Assembly: GCA_945952465.1 (NCBI GenBank)
Contig: CAMFIB010000001.1
Span: forward strand, 1,650,984 to 1,714,983
Length of the DNA: 64,000 nt
Origin: an uncultured Pseudomonadota bacterium
GTDB taxonomy: Bacteria > Pseudomonadota > Gammaproteobacteria > Burkholderiales > Burkholderiaceae_C
Direction of reading: 5' to 3'
The notes below the pieces were generated by a model that ran no database searches, had not been told where the DNA came from, and saw nothing but the letters and a program-made list of their open reading frames with translations. The position numbers and the translations under genes are program-made. Below, piece after piece: positions 45,604 through 55,300 of this stretch (position 1 is its first letter; every line of letters begins with the position of its first letter).

Positions 45604-45632
45604 AACGGCCCGGCACACCGCGCCGGGCCGTT
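45604..45632. terminator. Perfect hairpin between convergent genes
   Basis: AACGGCCCGGC (45604-45614) pairs with GCCGGGCCGTT (45622-45632) across a 7-base loop, directly between the TPR gene stop and the NHL lipoprotein stop. There is no clear T-run on either side, so it may act by RNA-end protection or with Rho; its position suggests bidirectional transcript ending. Confidence 0.6.
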
Positions 45633-45646
45633 CCGCCCTTCAACCG

Positions 45647-47884
45647 CTACAAATCGATCTGCACCACCACGTTGTCGACCGCGTCGGTGGCGTAGAGCTT
45701 GCCAGCCACCACCTTCAGGAACGCCGGGCTGTTCAGCGTGGCGGCCGAGAGCAGGCCCGGCACCACGCCAGTTTGCCCGAGCTTGCCCACCAGCGTGGTC
45801 ACCGCGCCGGTGGCGATCACGATCCTGCGAATCGCCGAGTTCCGGGGTTCGGACACATACAGATTGCCGGCGGTGTCGATCGCAATGCCCAATGGTTCAT
45901 TGAAGCGGGCGGCTGAGCCGGTGCCATCCACAAATCCGGGCTGGCCGGCGGCGCCGGCCACGGTGGTCACCACGCCGGTCGCCACCACGATCCTGCGGAT
46001 CGTGTGGTTGTTGCGGTCGCAGACGTAGACGTTGCCGGCGTTGTCGGCGCAGACGCCAGCCGGGCTCGCAAAACTGGCCGTCACCCCGGTGCCGTCGGCC
46101 GATCCGGTGGCACCCGCATTGCCCGCCAGGGTGGTCACGGCCATGGTCGCCAACACGATGCGGCGGATCGTTTGGTTGCCCAAGTCCGCCACGAACAGGT
46201 TGCCGGCGCCGTCGCTCGCCACGTCGTTCAGGTTGGAGAACGTCGCGGCATTGCCCACTCCATTGGCAAAGCCAGCAGTGGCGGTGGTGCTGCCGGCGAA
46301 GGTCGTCACCTCGCCGGTCGCAATCACGATGCGGCGCACCGCCTGGTTGGTGGTGTCGGCCACGTACAGATTGGTGCCGTCTGACCCAACGCCATTGAGC
46401 AAGCCGAGGCGCACCGCTGCGCCCGTTCCGTTGACGTTGCCAAACATTCCCGGGCCGCCGGCCAACGTGGTCACGGCGCCGGTGGCGATCGCCACCTTGC
46501 GCACCGCGGTATTGTTACGGTCGGCCACGTAGAGGTTGCCGGCGCCATCGCTGCCCAAGCCCGCCGGGGCGCTGAAACGCGCAGCGGTGCCGGTGCCGTT
46601 GCTGCTGCCCGGGGCGGCCGCCGGGCCGGCGAAGGTGGTCGCGGTGCCGGTGTCTGTGGTCAACCTGCGGATCGTGTTGTTGTTGGTGTCCGCGAGGTAA
46701 AGATTGGCGCTGGTGCCATCGACCACGATGCCTTGGACATAGTTGAAGACCGCAGCGTCACCTATCCCATCTGCAAAACCGATGTTGGTGATCAGGGTCG
46801 CGCCTGCCAGCGTGGTCACCTCGGCCGTGGCACCGTTGACGCGCCGCACGATCTGGTTCAGGGTGTCGGCCACGAAAATGTCCCCCGCAGCGTTGCAGGT
46901 CAGGCTGAATGGGTTTCTGAAGCGCGCGCCGGTTCCAATGCCGTCGCGGAAGCCCGCCGACGAACCGGCGAACAAAGTCACGGCGCCAGTCGCCACCACG
47001 ATGCGGCGGACTTGGCTACTGCCGCTGTCGGCCACGTAGAGGAAGCCGCGCGGCGCGTCGCTCGCAAGGCCCTGCGGCGCGTTGAAGCGCGCGGCCGTGC
47101 CGGTGCCGTTAGTTGTGCCGATCACCCCCACGGTGCCGGCCAGCGTGCTGACGGTGTTGGTGGCCAGCACGATGCGGCGGATCGTCTGGTTGCCACGGTC
47201 GGCCACGAACAGGTTGCCCAGCCCGTCGGCTGCCAGGCCAGTCGGTGCATTGAAGCGCGCCGCCGCGCCCACGCCGTCAGTGGAGCCGGCCATGCCGATG
47301 GTGCCGGCGATGGTGCTGACCGCCCCGGTGGCGATGACGATTTTGCGGATCGTGTTGTTGCCCGCGTCCGACACATAGAGGTTGCCTGCGCCGTCGGCGG
47401 CGATGCCGGCCGGGCCGCTGAAGCCTGCCGCGACACCGATGCCGTCCCCGAAAGAGAACTGGGCGTTGCCCGCCAGCGTGGTCACGGCCTGCGTTGCGAT
47501 CACGATCCTGCGGATCAGGTTGTTGCTGGTGTCGGCCACATAGAGGCTGTCACCGTCGCGGGCAATGCCCACTGGCCCCGAGAAACGGGCCGCGAGGGCC
47601 ACGCCGTCGAGCGCACCAGCCCCGCTGGGCGCGCCGGCCAGCACGGTCAGAAACTTCGGCGTCGCGGGTGGCGGCGGCGGTGGGGGGGGCGTGGGTGTCG
47701 GCGCGGGCGCCGGGGTGGGCGCGGGTGCGTCGCCCCCACCGCCGCCGCAGGCGGCCAGCAGCGACATCAGGCTGGCCGAGAGCAGCAGGCGTCGGTTAAA
47801 CAGGAGGTCGTCGGTGTCCGTATCGGCCGGCTGCGCAGGCTGCGGGACCGGTGCGGTGAAGGGGGTGCGGCTGTCGTCGTTCAT
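45647..47884 (-). CDS. NHL-repeat beta-propeller lipoprotein
   Basis: 745 residues. The N-terminus has twin arginine (NRRLLLSAS) and a lipobox LLAAC (Cys46 region), then GGGGG and a Pro/Ala/Thr linker to about residue 75, so a tethered envelope protein is expected. The rest is twelve repeats of about 55 residues, core pattern DGAGNLYVADxxNxTIRRIV then ATGAVTTLAG and G-T-G-x-A-A-R. Twelve NHL blades would suit two six-bladed propellers. It is the last gene of the TPS/TonB block, 56 bases after tonB. Role unknown; NHL domains usually bind proteins or ligands. Confidence 0.85.
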   Translation of the reverse strand: MNDDSRTPFTAPVPQPAQPADTDTDDLLFNRRLLLSASLMSLLAACGGGGGDAPAPTPAPAPTPTPPPPPPPPATPKFLTVLAGAPSGAGALDGVALAARFSGPVGIARDGDSLYVADTSNNLIRRIVIATQAVTTLAGNAQFSFGDGIGVAAGFSGPAGIAADGAGNLYVSDAGNNTIRKIVIATGAVSTIAGTIGMAGSTDGVGAAARFNAPTGLAADGLGNLFVADRGNQTIRRIVLATNTVSTLAGTVGVIGTTNGTGTAARFNAPQGLASDAPRGFLYVADSGSSQVRRIVVATGAVTLFAGSSAGFRDGIGTGARFRNPFSLTCNAAGDIFVADTLNQIVRRVNGATAEVTTLAGATLITNIGFADGIGDAAVFNYVQGIVVDGTSANLYLADTNNNTIRRLTTDTGTATTFAGPAAAPGSSNGTGTAARFSAPAGLGSDGAGNLYVADRNNTAVRKVAIATGAVTTLAGGPGMFGNVNGTGAAVRLGLLNGVGSDGTNLYVADTTNQAVRRIVIATGEVTTFAGSTTATAGFANGVGNAATFSNLNDVASDGAGNLFVADLGNQTIRRIVLATMAVTTLAGNAGATGSADGTGVTASFASPAGVCADNAGNVYVCDRNNHTIRRIVVATGVVTTVAGAAGQPGFVDGTGSAARFNEPLGIAIDTAGNLYVSEPRNSAIRRIVIATGAVTTLVGKLGQTGVVPGLLSAATLNSPAFLKVVAGKLYATDAVDNVVVQIDL

Positions 47885-47940
47885 GCTGTTTCCTAGCTAT
47901 TGGTCAGTTGTTGGCGTCGGGTCTGATGCTCTGATCCCGA

Positions 47941-48618
47941 CTAATGAATCTCTGCAAACGACACCGCCACAACGATGTTCATTCGCTTGGGCGGTGCCTG
48001 GAACGGCACCGCATCGCGGGCGGCCTGCAGCGCGCTTTCGTCCAGCAGCGCGAAGCCCGAGCTCTTGTAGACCTTGAGGGTGTCGGGCTCTATCCCACCG
48101 TTCTCGGTCAGGGTGAAGGCGATGGTCGGCGCGCCGATGGCGCCTGCACCACGCGCACCCTGCGGGTAGACCAGCTTGCGTTGCAAGGCCTTGCTCAGGC
48201 CCGCCACGTAGCGGCGAATGGCGGCCTGTTCGTCTTCGGACGTGGCGAGCTTCTGCGCGACCTGCGCTTCGGGCTTTGGGTCGATGCTGGGCGGCGGTGG
48301 GGGAGGCGGTACCTCGGCGACTTCGCGCACCTCGGGTTCGGGTGGCAGCTTCACCGTGTCCGGGTCCACCTTGCGGGGCTTGGGCACGGGGCGTGGCTCC
48401 CGCTTCTGCTCTGGCGGGCGTTCCTCGGGCGGCGGCGGCTCGGGTGCCTGAGCCTCCACTTGCCGTTCGGTGACCATGCCCACCAACTCCAGCGTCAACT
48501 GGGTCTGCGGCCTGGGTTCGGGCAGGCGGTTGGCCAGCCACCACCAGCCCAGCAGCGGCAGCGCGTGGATCAACAGCGACAGGAACCACGCCGGCTGCGG
48601 CGCTGGGCGCACGTTCAC
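47941..48618 (-). CDS. tonB: TonB-family energy transducer
   Basis: 225 residues: one N-terminal membrane helix (WFLSLLIHALPLLGWWWLA, about 11-29), a Pro-rich periplasm-spanning region (about 55-115) and a TonB C-terminal domain (KLVYPQGARG, GGIEPDTLKVYKSSGFALLD, VPFQAP). The start overlaps the exbD stop as ATGA. It would carry proton-motive energy from ExbB/ExbD to an outer-membrane partner. No TonB-dependent receptor is adjacent; the neighbouring outer-membrane protein is TpsB. Confidence 0.88.
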   Translation of the reverse strand: MNVRPAPQPAWFLSLLIHALPLLGWWWLANRLPEPRPQTQLTLELVGMVTERQVEAQAPEPPPPEERPPEQKREPRPVPKPRKVDPDTVKLPPEPEVREVAEVPPPPPPPSIDPKPEAQVAQKLATSEDEQAAIRRYVAGLSKALQRKLVYPQGARGAGAIGAPTIAFTLTENGGIEPDTLKVYKSSGFALLDESALQAARDAVPFQAPPKRMNIVVAVSFAEIH

Positions 48619-49004
48619 GACCGCCTGCTTTCGGTTTGCACCGCCACCTTGCCGAAGCCCAGTTGCTTCAACGTGTCGGCCACGTCGATGAAGCGCTGCA
48701 ACGCCACCGCCTTGTCGGCGCGCAGCAGCACAGCCGTGTCGCGTTTCAGTGCGGCCAACTTCACCTTGAGGGCATCCGGCGTCACCGGTTCGCCCAGGTA
48801 ATAGGCCACGCCGGCGGCGTCGATGTCGATGGTGGCGGTCTGCTCCCGCTGCTCGGGCTGGGCGCTGGCCTCGGGCAGCTTCACCGGGATGCGGCCGCTG
48901 GCGATCAGCGTCGAGGTGGTGAGCACAATGGTCAGCAGCACCAACATGATGTCGATGAACGGCACCATGTTGAGCGAATCAATGGGCTGCTCGTCCACGG
49001 GCAA
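48615..49004 (-). CDS. exbD: ExbD-type biopolymer transport protein
   Basis: 129 residues: short cytoplasmic N-terminus, one membrane helix with the essential aspartate in [16 protein letters not shown], and a small periplasmic domain ([31 protein letters not shown]). It fits the shorter ExbD2 type. It overlaps exbB by 26 bases and tonB by 4, so the three are tightly coupled. Confidence 0.9.
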   Translation of the reverse strand: MPVDEQPIDSLNMVPFIDIMLVLLTIVLTTSTLIASGRIPVKLPEASAQPEQREQTATIDIDAAGVAYYLGEPVTPDALKVKLAALKRDTAVLLRADKAVALQRFIDVADTLKQLGFGKVAVQTESRRS

Positions 49005-49419
49005 TTTCCCACTGCAGCGTCAGGACCTTGGCCTTGCGCAGCAAGGCGTTGTAGAGCGTGACGGCGATCAGCGCCACCACCAGGCCAACGGCGGTGGCCT
49101 TGAGCGCCAGCGCCAAGCCGACCATGATCTGCGCGGTATCCACCGCCGCACCCTGCCCCATCTGGTAGAAGGTCAGCATGATGCCGAACACGGTGCCCAG
49201 CAGGCCGAGGTAAGGCGCGTTGCTGGCCACGGAGGCGATCACGAACAGCCGGCCGCTCAGCAGCAGCTCCAGGGATTTGGCGTCTTTGACGGTTCGCAGA
49301 TCAAGACGGCGGTAGTACGCCGTGCGTTCGATGCCAATCGCCACCACGGTGACGCTCAGCAGGGCCAGCAGCCCGATCACGCCGTAGTCGATGGCACTGG
49401 CCAGCCAGTGGGTGTTCAT
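48979..49419 (-). CDS. exbB: ExbB/TolQ/MotA proton-channel protein (short ExbB2 type)
   Basis: 146 residues with three predicted membrane helices: [40 protein letters not shown] and [20 protein letters not shown]. The cytoplasmic loop is much shorter than in E. coli ExbB, as in the ExbB2 (TIGR02805-like) class. With ExbD it forms the proton channel powering TonB. It starts 25 bases after tpsB. Confidence 0.9.
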   Translation of the reverse strand: MNTHWLASAIDYGVIGLLALLSVTVVAIGIERTAYYRRLDLRTVKDAKSLELLLSGRLFVIASVASNAPYLGLLGTVFGIMLTFYQMGQGAAVDTAQIMVGLALALKATAVGLVVALIAVTLYNALLRKAKVLTLQWEIARGRAAH

Positions 49420-49444
49420 CCTGAATGCTTTCTCTTTCTGGGGG

Positions 49445-51124
49445 TCAGATGACGAAGCCGAGCTGCAGCAGCAGCCGGGTGCGGCCGTAGTCAGGCACAG
49501 AAGGCGGCCGTGAGCCGACGATGCGGGCCACCTGGGCGCGGGCGAACCATGTGCGCCAGGCTAGGCTGTAGCCCAGGCCCACGTCGCTCAGGCGCACACC
49601 GTCGACGGTGGTGAAGCTGCCGTTGTGCAGGGAGATGCGGCCGGTGTCGAGGAAGGCGCTGACCGATTGCCTGGCCTGCCCGAGCGCGGGCAAGGCGTAG
49701 CGCAGCTCTGCGTTGAGCAGGTAGCCATCGTCGCCACTGACGGCGGACTCATAGGCCATCACGCCGCGCGAGCCGGAGATGGAGAGCTGTTCGCTGCTGT
49801 CGAGGTTGCGGTTCAACGAGCGCTGGGCGCTGAAGGTGGCGGAGGTGCTGAGCGCCTCGGTCAGGCTGTAGCGGCCGGCCACCGACAGATTGAAGCGGCC
49901 ATAGTTGCCGACCGAGTTCACGCCGGCCTGGTTGGCGGCGCGCATGGCGGGATCGTCGATGTCCAGACGGCCCCAGGTGATGCTGCCGGTGGCGGTGAAG
50001 TAGTAGTCGTGGCCGCCCACGTCGCCGTAGCGCTCCTGGGTCAGGCCCAGGGTGGCGGCGTAGGCCTTCTTGTTGGTGACCTGGCTCACAGAGTTGATTT
50101 CGTCGCGCAGCTCGCGGGCCACCAGGCCGAGGGTGGCGTTGAGGTTGTCTGTGCGGCTTCTGCGCAGCGGCAGCGAGAAGTTGGCTTCCACCGAGTCGGC
50201 GGTGCCCTTGGCGTCGAGCGGCAGGTAGATGTCGCCCAGCTCGTAGGTGGTGCGGCCAATGGCCAGTTCGCCGCGCAGGCCGGAGCCGCCGAGCGGGATT
50301 GAATAGGCGACGCGGCCGTTCAGCAGGTCGGCACCGTTGCTGGCCAGGCCGGAGAAGTCGAGCTTGTCGCCACGGCCGGCGGGCGAGTTGACGCTGGCGC
50401 CCAGGCTGAGCCGGTTGCGGCCGGTGAGGCGGGAGCCGTAGTTGTCGGCGAGAACGAAGCCGTTGAAACGCGGGCCGGGTGGAATTTCGACATTGAAGTC
50501 GGAGGTTTCGGGTTCGCTGCCGGGTGCGATGTTGACCTTGGGCAATGTGGCGCCGGGCAGGTCGCCCACCAGCAGCATGGCACGTTCGAGTTCTTCGCGG
50601 GTCACCGGCTGGCCGGGCTTGAGGTTGCTGAAGTAGGCGGCAATGACGAGGGCGTCGACAAGGGAGCCGTTCTGCAGATTCACCTGCCCGTATTTGCCGG
50701 TGACGACGCGGATGGTGAGGGTGCCGCCGCTGGCGTCTTGCCGGGGCACATAGGCACGGGCGACGAGGTAGCCGCGGATGCGGTAGATCTCGGTGATGCG
50801 TCCGGCGGCGGCTTCGATCTCGGCCAGAGTCAAGGCCCGGCCCTTGTACTCATTGACGGCACCTTGCAGTTCCACCTCTGGAATGGCGTCGGAGCCTTCG
50901 AACCGGAATGCCGTGACGGTGAGGGTCTGGCCGGCGGGCAGCGTGAGCGGCTGGTCTTGCGGCTGCACGACGATGGGCTCGGGTGCGCGCTTGTCGGCAG
51001 GTGGCACCGCTGGACGGGTCTGCTGGATGGCCTTGCCGGCATCGACCGGCGGCGGCGTGACCTGCGCGTAGGCGGCGCCGCCCAGCAGGACGGGAACGAG
51101 GATGTGGCCGAGGCGGAGGTTCAT
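49445..51124 (-). CDS. Two-partner secretion outer-membrane transporter (TpsB, ShlB/FhaC/HecB family)
   Basis: 559 residues: signal peptide ending near GGAAYA, a Pro-rich N-terminal region, POTRA-2/ShlB-type domain ([38 protein letters not shown]) and a 16-stranded-barrel region with [20 protein letters not shown] and the closing [14 protein letters not shown]. TpsB proteins secrete a TpsA exoprotein; the haemagglutinin-like gene at 52314-55709 is the obvious partner. Start at 51124 removes 17 upstream in-frame residues with no signal-peptide character. A terminator-like hairpin lies just upstream. Confidence 0.9.
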   Translation of the reverse strand: MNLRLGHILVPVLLGGAAYAQVTPPPVDAGKAIQQTRPAVPPADKRAPEPIVVQPQDQPLTLPAGQTLTVTAFRFEGSDAIPEVELQGAVNEYKGRALTLAEIEAAAGRITEIYRIRGYLVARAYVPRQDASGGTLTIRVVTGKYGQVNLQNGSLVDALVIAAYFSNLKPGQPVTREELERAMLLVGDLPGATLPKVNIAPGSEPETSDFNVEIPPGPRFNGFVLADNYGSRLTGRNRLSLGASVNSPAGRGDKLDFSGLASNGADLLNGRVAYSIPLGGSGLRGELAIGRTTYELGDIYLPLDAKGTADSVEANFSLPLRRSRTDNLNATLGLVARELRDEINSVSQVTNKKAYAATLGLTQERYGDVGGHDYYFTATGSITWGRLDIDDPAMRAANQAGVNSVGNYGRFNLSVAGRYSLTEALSTSATFSAQRSLNRNLDSSEQLSISGSRGVMAYESAVSGDDGYLLNAELRYALPALGQARQSVSAFLDTGRISLHNGSFTTVDGVRLSDVGLGYSLAWRTWFARAQVARIVGSRPPSVPDYGRTRLLLQLGFVI

Positions 51125-51156
51125 TGTTTTGATGAAGAAGTGAGTTATGCAGCGCA

Positions 51157-51204
51157 CGCAAGAAAAGCCCTTCATTGCCGGGAGGTAAGGCGGCGATGAA
51201 GGGC
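51157..51204 (-). terminator. Terminator-like hairpin between the ModA-like gene and tpsB
   Basis: On the minus strand GCCCTTCATCGCCG (51191-51204) pairs with CGGCAATGAAGGGC (51167-51180) over a 10-base loop, with one non-Watson-Crick pair, and is followed by TTTTCTTG. It is an intrinsic-terminator shape inside the gene block, so it may reduce expression of tpsB and the TonB genes relative to tpsA. Confidence 0.7.
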
Positions 51205-51217
51205 AAGCAGTGAAGCT

Positions 51218-52216
51218 CTACAAGGGCGCGTAGCAGTTGTTCGTTAGGTAGGTGTTCCAGTCAGCGGCACCCGCCCCGGTGACTAGCATGTAGTCCTTGA
51301 AGTCGGACGCCTTGGTCTTAGCAGCAGGGTCTGTCACATTAAGCAGAATGCCGTCCTGGGCGATCAGGTACTCCTGGTACAGAACGTAGCTGTCCAGCGG
51401 GTAGGTGCTGCCGGTGAAGGTGGGGCAAACCTGTCCGTAAGACACGAAACCAGCGGTGACGACGCTGTTGTTGATGGCGGTCAGCGTGGTGTTCACGTTG
51501 TTGTATGAGCAGATTTCGCTTGCTGCCGTGCACGTCGTTGCCGTGGCCGTTCCCACGTAGGTGTCGCCCGCCCCCCACTGACCCATGTTGTTAAGGTATG
51601 CAGTATCGGCTCCCAGAAGTCGGGACGCCTGCAGGCCATATGGCGCATCTGACGGCTTGGCAATGGCAAGCGTCGAAACGGTCGGGCTGCCGGCTTTCTT
51701 CAGTTTGGTCTGGTTGCTGATCGCCGACAGGCTCGAATCAGACCGGGTGGCGGTCGCGCCCGAGCCTTGGCCGGTGCTCAGATAGTTCACTGCCCGGTAA
51801 GTGCCGGAAGTCGCGGAATAGGCGTTGGGCGACAGCAGAAAGACCGGGATTCCGTTGGCATAGGTGAACGGATCGTCAGCCGTCAAGGCTGCAGAGTTGG
51901 TGCGCAAATCGGCCGGACGATCCGAATCTGCCGACAGGAACAGCGCATATTGCGACGAGTTGCTGGTATTCACGATGTCATCGCGCAACGCCTGGGACGA
52001 ACCGTCGCAGATCTGTATCTTGTAGGACTTGGGGCCGACCGCCAGAAAACTGGTCGCGATGGATTGCGCGGCCGCCGAGAAATTCGACGCCACCGCGATC
52101 TTGAGATCGACGGTGCCGGTGGAACCGATGGTCGTGCAGGCGGCGTGCGACGACATCGACGCAACTGCCAGAGCGGCGGCGCCGGCCACATGCTTGAGCC
52201 CGAAGGTTTGTTTCAT
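51218..52216 (-). CDS. ModA-like periplasmic substrate-binding protein
   Basis: 332 residues with a Sec signal peptide (cut after AVASMSSHA). The mature part follows the molybdate-binding ModA pattern: LKIAVASNFSAAAQSIATSF, GSSQALRDDI, ALFLSADSDRPADLR, FTYANGIPVFLL, LAIAKPSDAPYGLQ and YGQV near the end. No permease or ATPase gene is nearby; instead it lies between tpsA and tpsB. Base composition is less GC-rich than typical housekeeping genes here. It may bind an oxyanion or have been recruited as a chaperone or ligand sensor for the secretion system. Confidence 0.75.
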   Translation of the reverse strand: MKQTFGLKHVAGAAALAVASMSSHAACTTIGSTGTVDLKIAVASNFSAAAQSIATSFLAVGPKSYKIQICDGSSQALRDDIVNTSNSSQYALFLSADSDRPADLRTNSAALTADDPFTYANGIPVFLLSPNAYSATSGTYRAVNYLSTGQGSGATATRSDSSLSAISNQTKLKKAGSPTVSTLAIAKPSDAPYGLQASRLLGADTAYLNNMGQWGAGDTYVGTATATTCTAASEICSYNNVNTTLTAINNSVVTAGFVSYGQVCPTFTGSTYPLDSYVLYQEYLIAQDGILLNVTDPAAKTKASDFKDYMLVTGAGAADWNTYLTNNCYAPL

Positions 52217-52313
52217 ACTGATTGCTCCAATAAAAAAGAATGGTTCATCAATCAACGCGCGGCTTGGGACGGGGCCGCAAGGCCCGTTCGTAGTGCATCC
52301 GGTTTTTGCTGGG

Positions 52314-55300
52314 TCATTTCTTCTCTTGCGCTTTTTCGCCCCCTTCTTCTTCGATCTGGTACACCTGCCCGTCGACCTCGATCCGGCGCACGTTGGCGGA
52401 GAAGGCACGCGGGTTGGCGATGACGATGTTCTGGTCCAGCGCGCGGCCGGGCGCAGTCGAAATTACCGTGGTGGCGAACGATGGCTCGGGCGATGTAAAC
52501 GTCTGGGCCACAATGCTGCCGGCCGCCTGGGTGGCGGCCTGGCGTGTTGCGGTGGCAGCGGCCACACGCGCGGCTTCCTGAGCAGCCGCAGCCGCGGCGC
52601 GGGCCGCTTCCTCGGCCGCCACACGCGCAGCCTCCGCCGCCGCAACGCGGGCCGCTTCTGCAGCGGCCGCCGCGCGGGTGGCCAGAACCTGGCCGATGGA
52701 ACGATCTACGTAGAACTTGACATCCCCAATCTGGCTGCTCGACAGGCCGGTGGCAGTCTGCCCGGGACTGTTGTTGAAGTTGAGGCCAATTCCCGAGCTG
52801 TTGCGGGTGCTGTCGTAGTAAACGTTGGACGTGGAGCTGTTGTTCAACCCACCGGTCAGACCGCCAGCGGCATTGGGGACGCCCAGGATATTGCCGAGAG
52901 CAGTCGCAGAACCGGTTGCATACGAATCCCGGATCGAGGAAGCAAACGCGTTGCCGGTCAAGCCGCCCACGAGGCGGTCGCCGGTGACATTGCCGTCGGC
53001 ATGAACATTGGTCAGCGTGCTGCTGAGCACTATGCCGATCAGGCCACCTGCCCCGCTGTAGCTCTGCCCGGGAACCACCCCCACGTTGACGTTGCCGGTC
53101 GCGTAAGAGTTGGTGATGGTGTTGGTGGTAGCGGGCAGACCTGCGGTGGTGGAATACCCGAACGTACCGATCAACCCGCCAACGGCTTGGCCTCCGAGCG
53201 GTACTGTGACGTTGCCGGTTGCGAACGCATCGCTGATGGTGGCCCTGCTAATGCCGCTGGGCGGAACGTTCACGCTGACCGCCCCGATCAACCCGCCGAC
53301 GTACAAGTTAAGCAAGTTAACCGGGTCGTAGATCGCGCTGACGTTGCCCGTGGCATACACGTTGCGGATGACGAGGGTACCGTTGATGCCGGGCCCATCG
53401 GCGCTCCCCACTAGACCGCCAACATGCATGCCGCCAACGACATTGCCGGTGGCAAAGGAGTTGGCCAGCAGGCTACCCTGAAAATTGCCAATGAGTCCGC
53501 CAACGTTGTCAGCCTGGGTGGCACGGAGCACCGGCGTAATTCCCGGTGCGATGACGCTGACATTGCCGGTGGCATAGGAATCGGTTACCACAGGCCCAGC
53601 TTGAAGGGCCAACCCAGCCCCTGTGCCGCTCGTCTGCTCGTTGGTTATCGTGACGGTGATGTTGCCGGTTGCATGGGAGTTGAAAATGCCGCCGGGCACC
53701 GTGGCGTTGCCGCTCACAGTACCCGCCAAGCCGGCAGCTCTGCCGCCGCCGTTTGGACCTTGCATGGAAAAGTCCACCGTGGAGAACGATGAACTGATTG
53801 AACCGAGCAGTCTCCCCACGATACCAGCAGCGCTGGCCCCCGATACGGTTCCGGTGCTGTACAAGTTTTTCAGGGTGCCGGTGCCCGTGCCCAGAAAGAC
53901 ACCGGAGGCGTCTTGGCCGCCTGACGTATTCGGCCCAAACCCGATCCGAGTGAACTTGATGTTCGTCATACCAAGGTCGCGAATGGCAACGGACCCGTAA
54001 TCGGTTCCGTTGCCGACAAAGCCGGACGCATACGATGTGTTGTCCATCGTGAAGTTGTTGACCTTGTGGCCCAGCCCGGCTAGCGTGCCGGTGAAGAAAT
54101 AAACAGGGGCAAGAGAGTAGCTGGTGCCGCCGGCCTCCAAGTCGCGCGCAATGGCGTAGTTGCCGCTGACGACGACGGGGTTGTCGAAATTGATGTTGGA
54201 ACCGACACCGTCAAGCGCGTCCCACTGGGCCACGCTGTGAATCAACGTGTAAGTCTTTCCGTTGATGACCAGCCCATTGGTGTTGGCGGTGTTTCCGAAG
54301 TTGACGCTGCCGTACACCCCGCCGCTGGTGTCCACCTTGGGCACCGGCTTGCCATTGGCGTCCAGCACCGTGCCGCTGTAGCTGGCCGGTGTGCGAATGT
54401 TGTAGTCGCCCCCGGTGGTCAACACCAGCTTGCCCGCCGCGCCATTGATGTTGATCGCGTTGTTGATGTTGACGTCGCGCACGGCCGTCAGCGTGAGGGT
54501 GTTGCCGCTGGCCCAGGTGACGGCGTCGTTCACGTTGATGTCGCCGTTGCCGTCTTTCGTGCCGGCTACCGACTTCACCTCGTAGTTGCCCTGGGTGTTG
54601 AGGTAGCTGCTCAGGAAGGCACCGGTGATGTCACCGCCGGTGGCGGCAATGGTGAAGTCGGTCGGGTCGACCAGCCAGTTGCCGTTGCTGCCCTGCTCGG
54701 AGCGGGTCAGGATGCTGGCGCTGTCGGCCACCTTGACGTGGTCGCCCGAGGTTTCAATGAAGCCGCCGTTGCCGGTGCTGGGGGCGCTGGCGTCGAGCGT
54801 GCCGTCCACCTGGGTGGTGCCACCGAGCGCGTTGAGTTCGATCTTGCCGGTGAGGTCGCCAATGGTGCGGGCACGGATGATGCCGCTGTTGTTGACCTGG
54901 GCGCCAAGCAGTTCGTCGGCGGCCTTGGCGGTGAGGATGACGGTGCCGCCGTCGGCAACCACCGCCTGCTTGTTCTCGACCAGCGCGTTCAGGGTGCCCT
55001 GGTCCAGCGTGACGCCGATCAGCGAGTCGCCATTGAAGTTGAGGGTGACCTTGTCGGCCGCGCCCATGACCACGGTGCCTTTGGTGGCCGTGATGACACC
55101 CTGGTTCGACACACTGTTGCCCAGCAGCGCCACATAGCCGCCGTCTTTGGCATTGATGGTGCCCAGATTGACGACGGAGCCGGTGCCACCACCCTCGAAC
55201 ACGTAGTTGCCGGCGTTGAAGTTGGCATTGCTGATGTCGCGGGTGCTGGCGACCAGGCCGCCAACGTTCACGTTGCTGCCCTTGCCGAACAGCACGCCAG

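Noticed and set aside
45700..47650. Second regular repeat array
   Set aside because: It encodes NHL blades of about 55 residues in one open frame; not a non-coding array.
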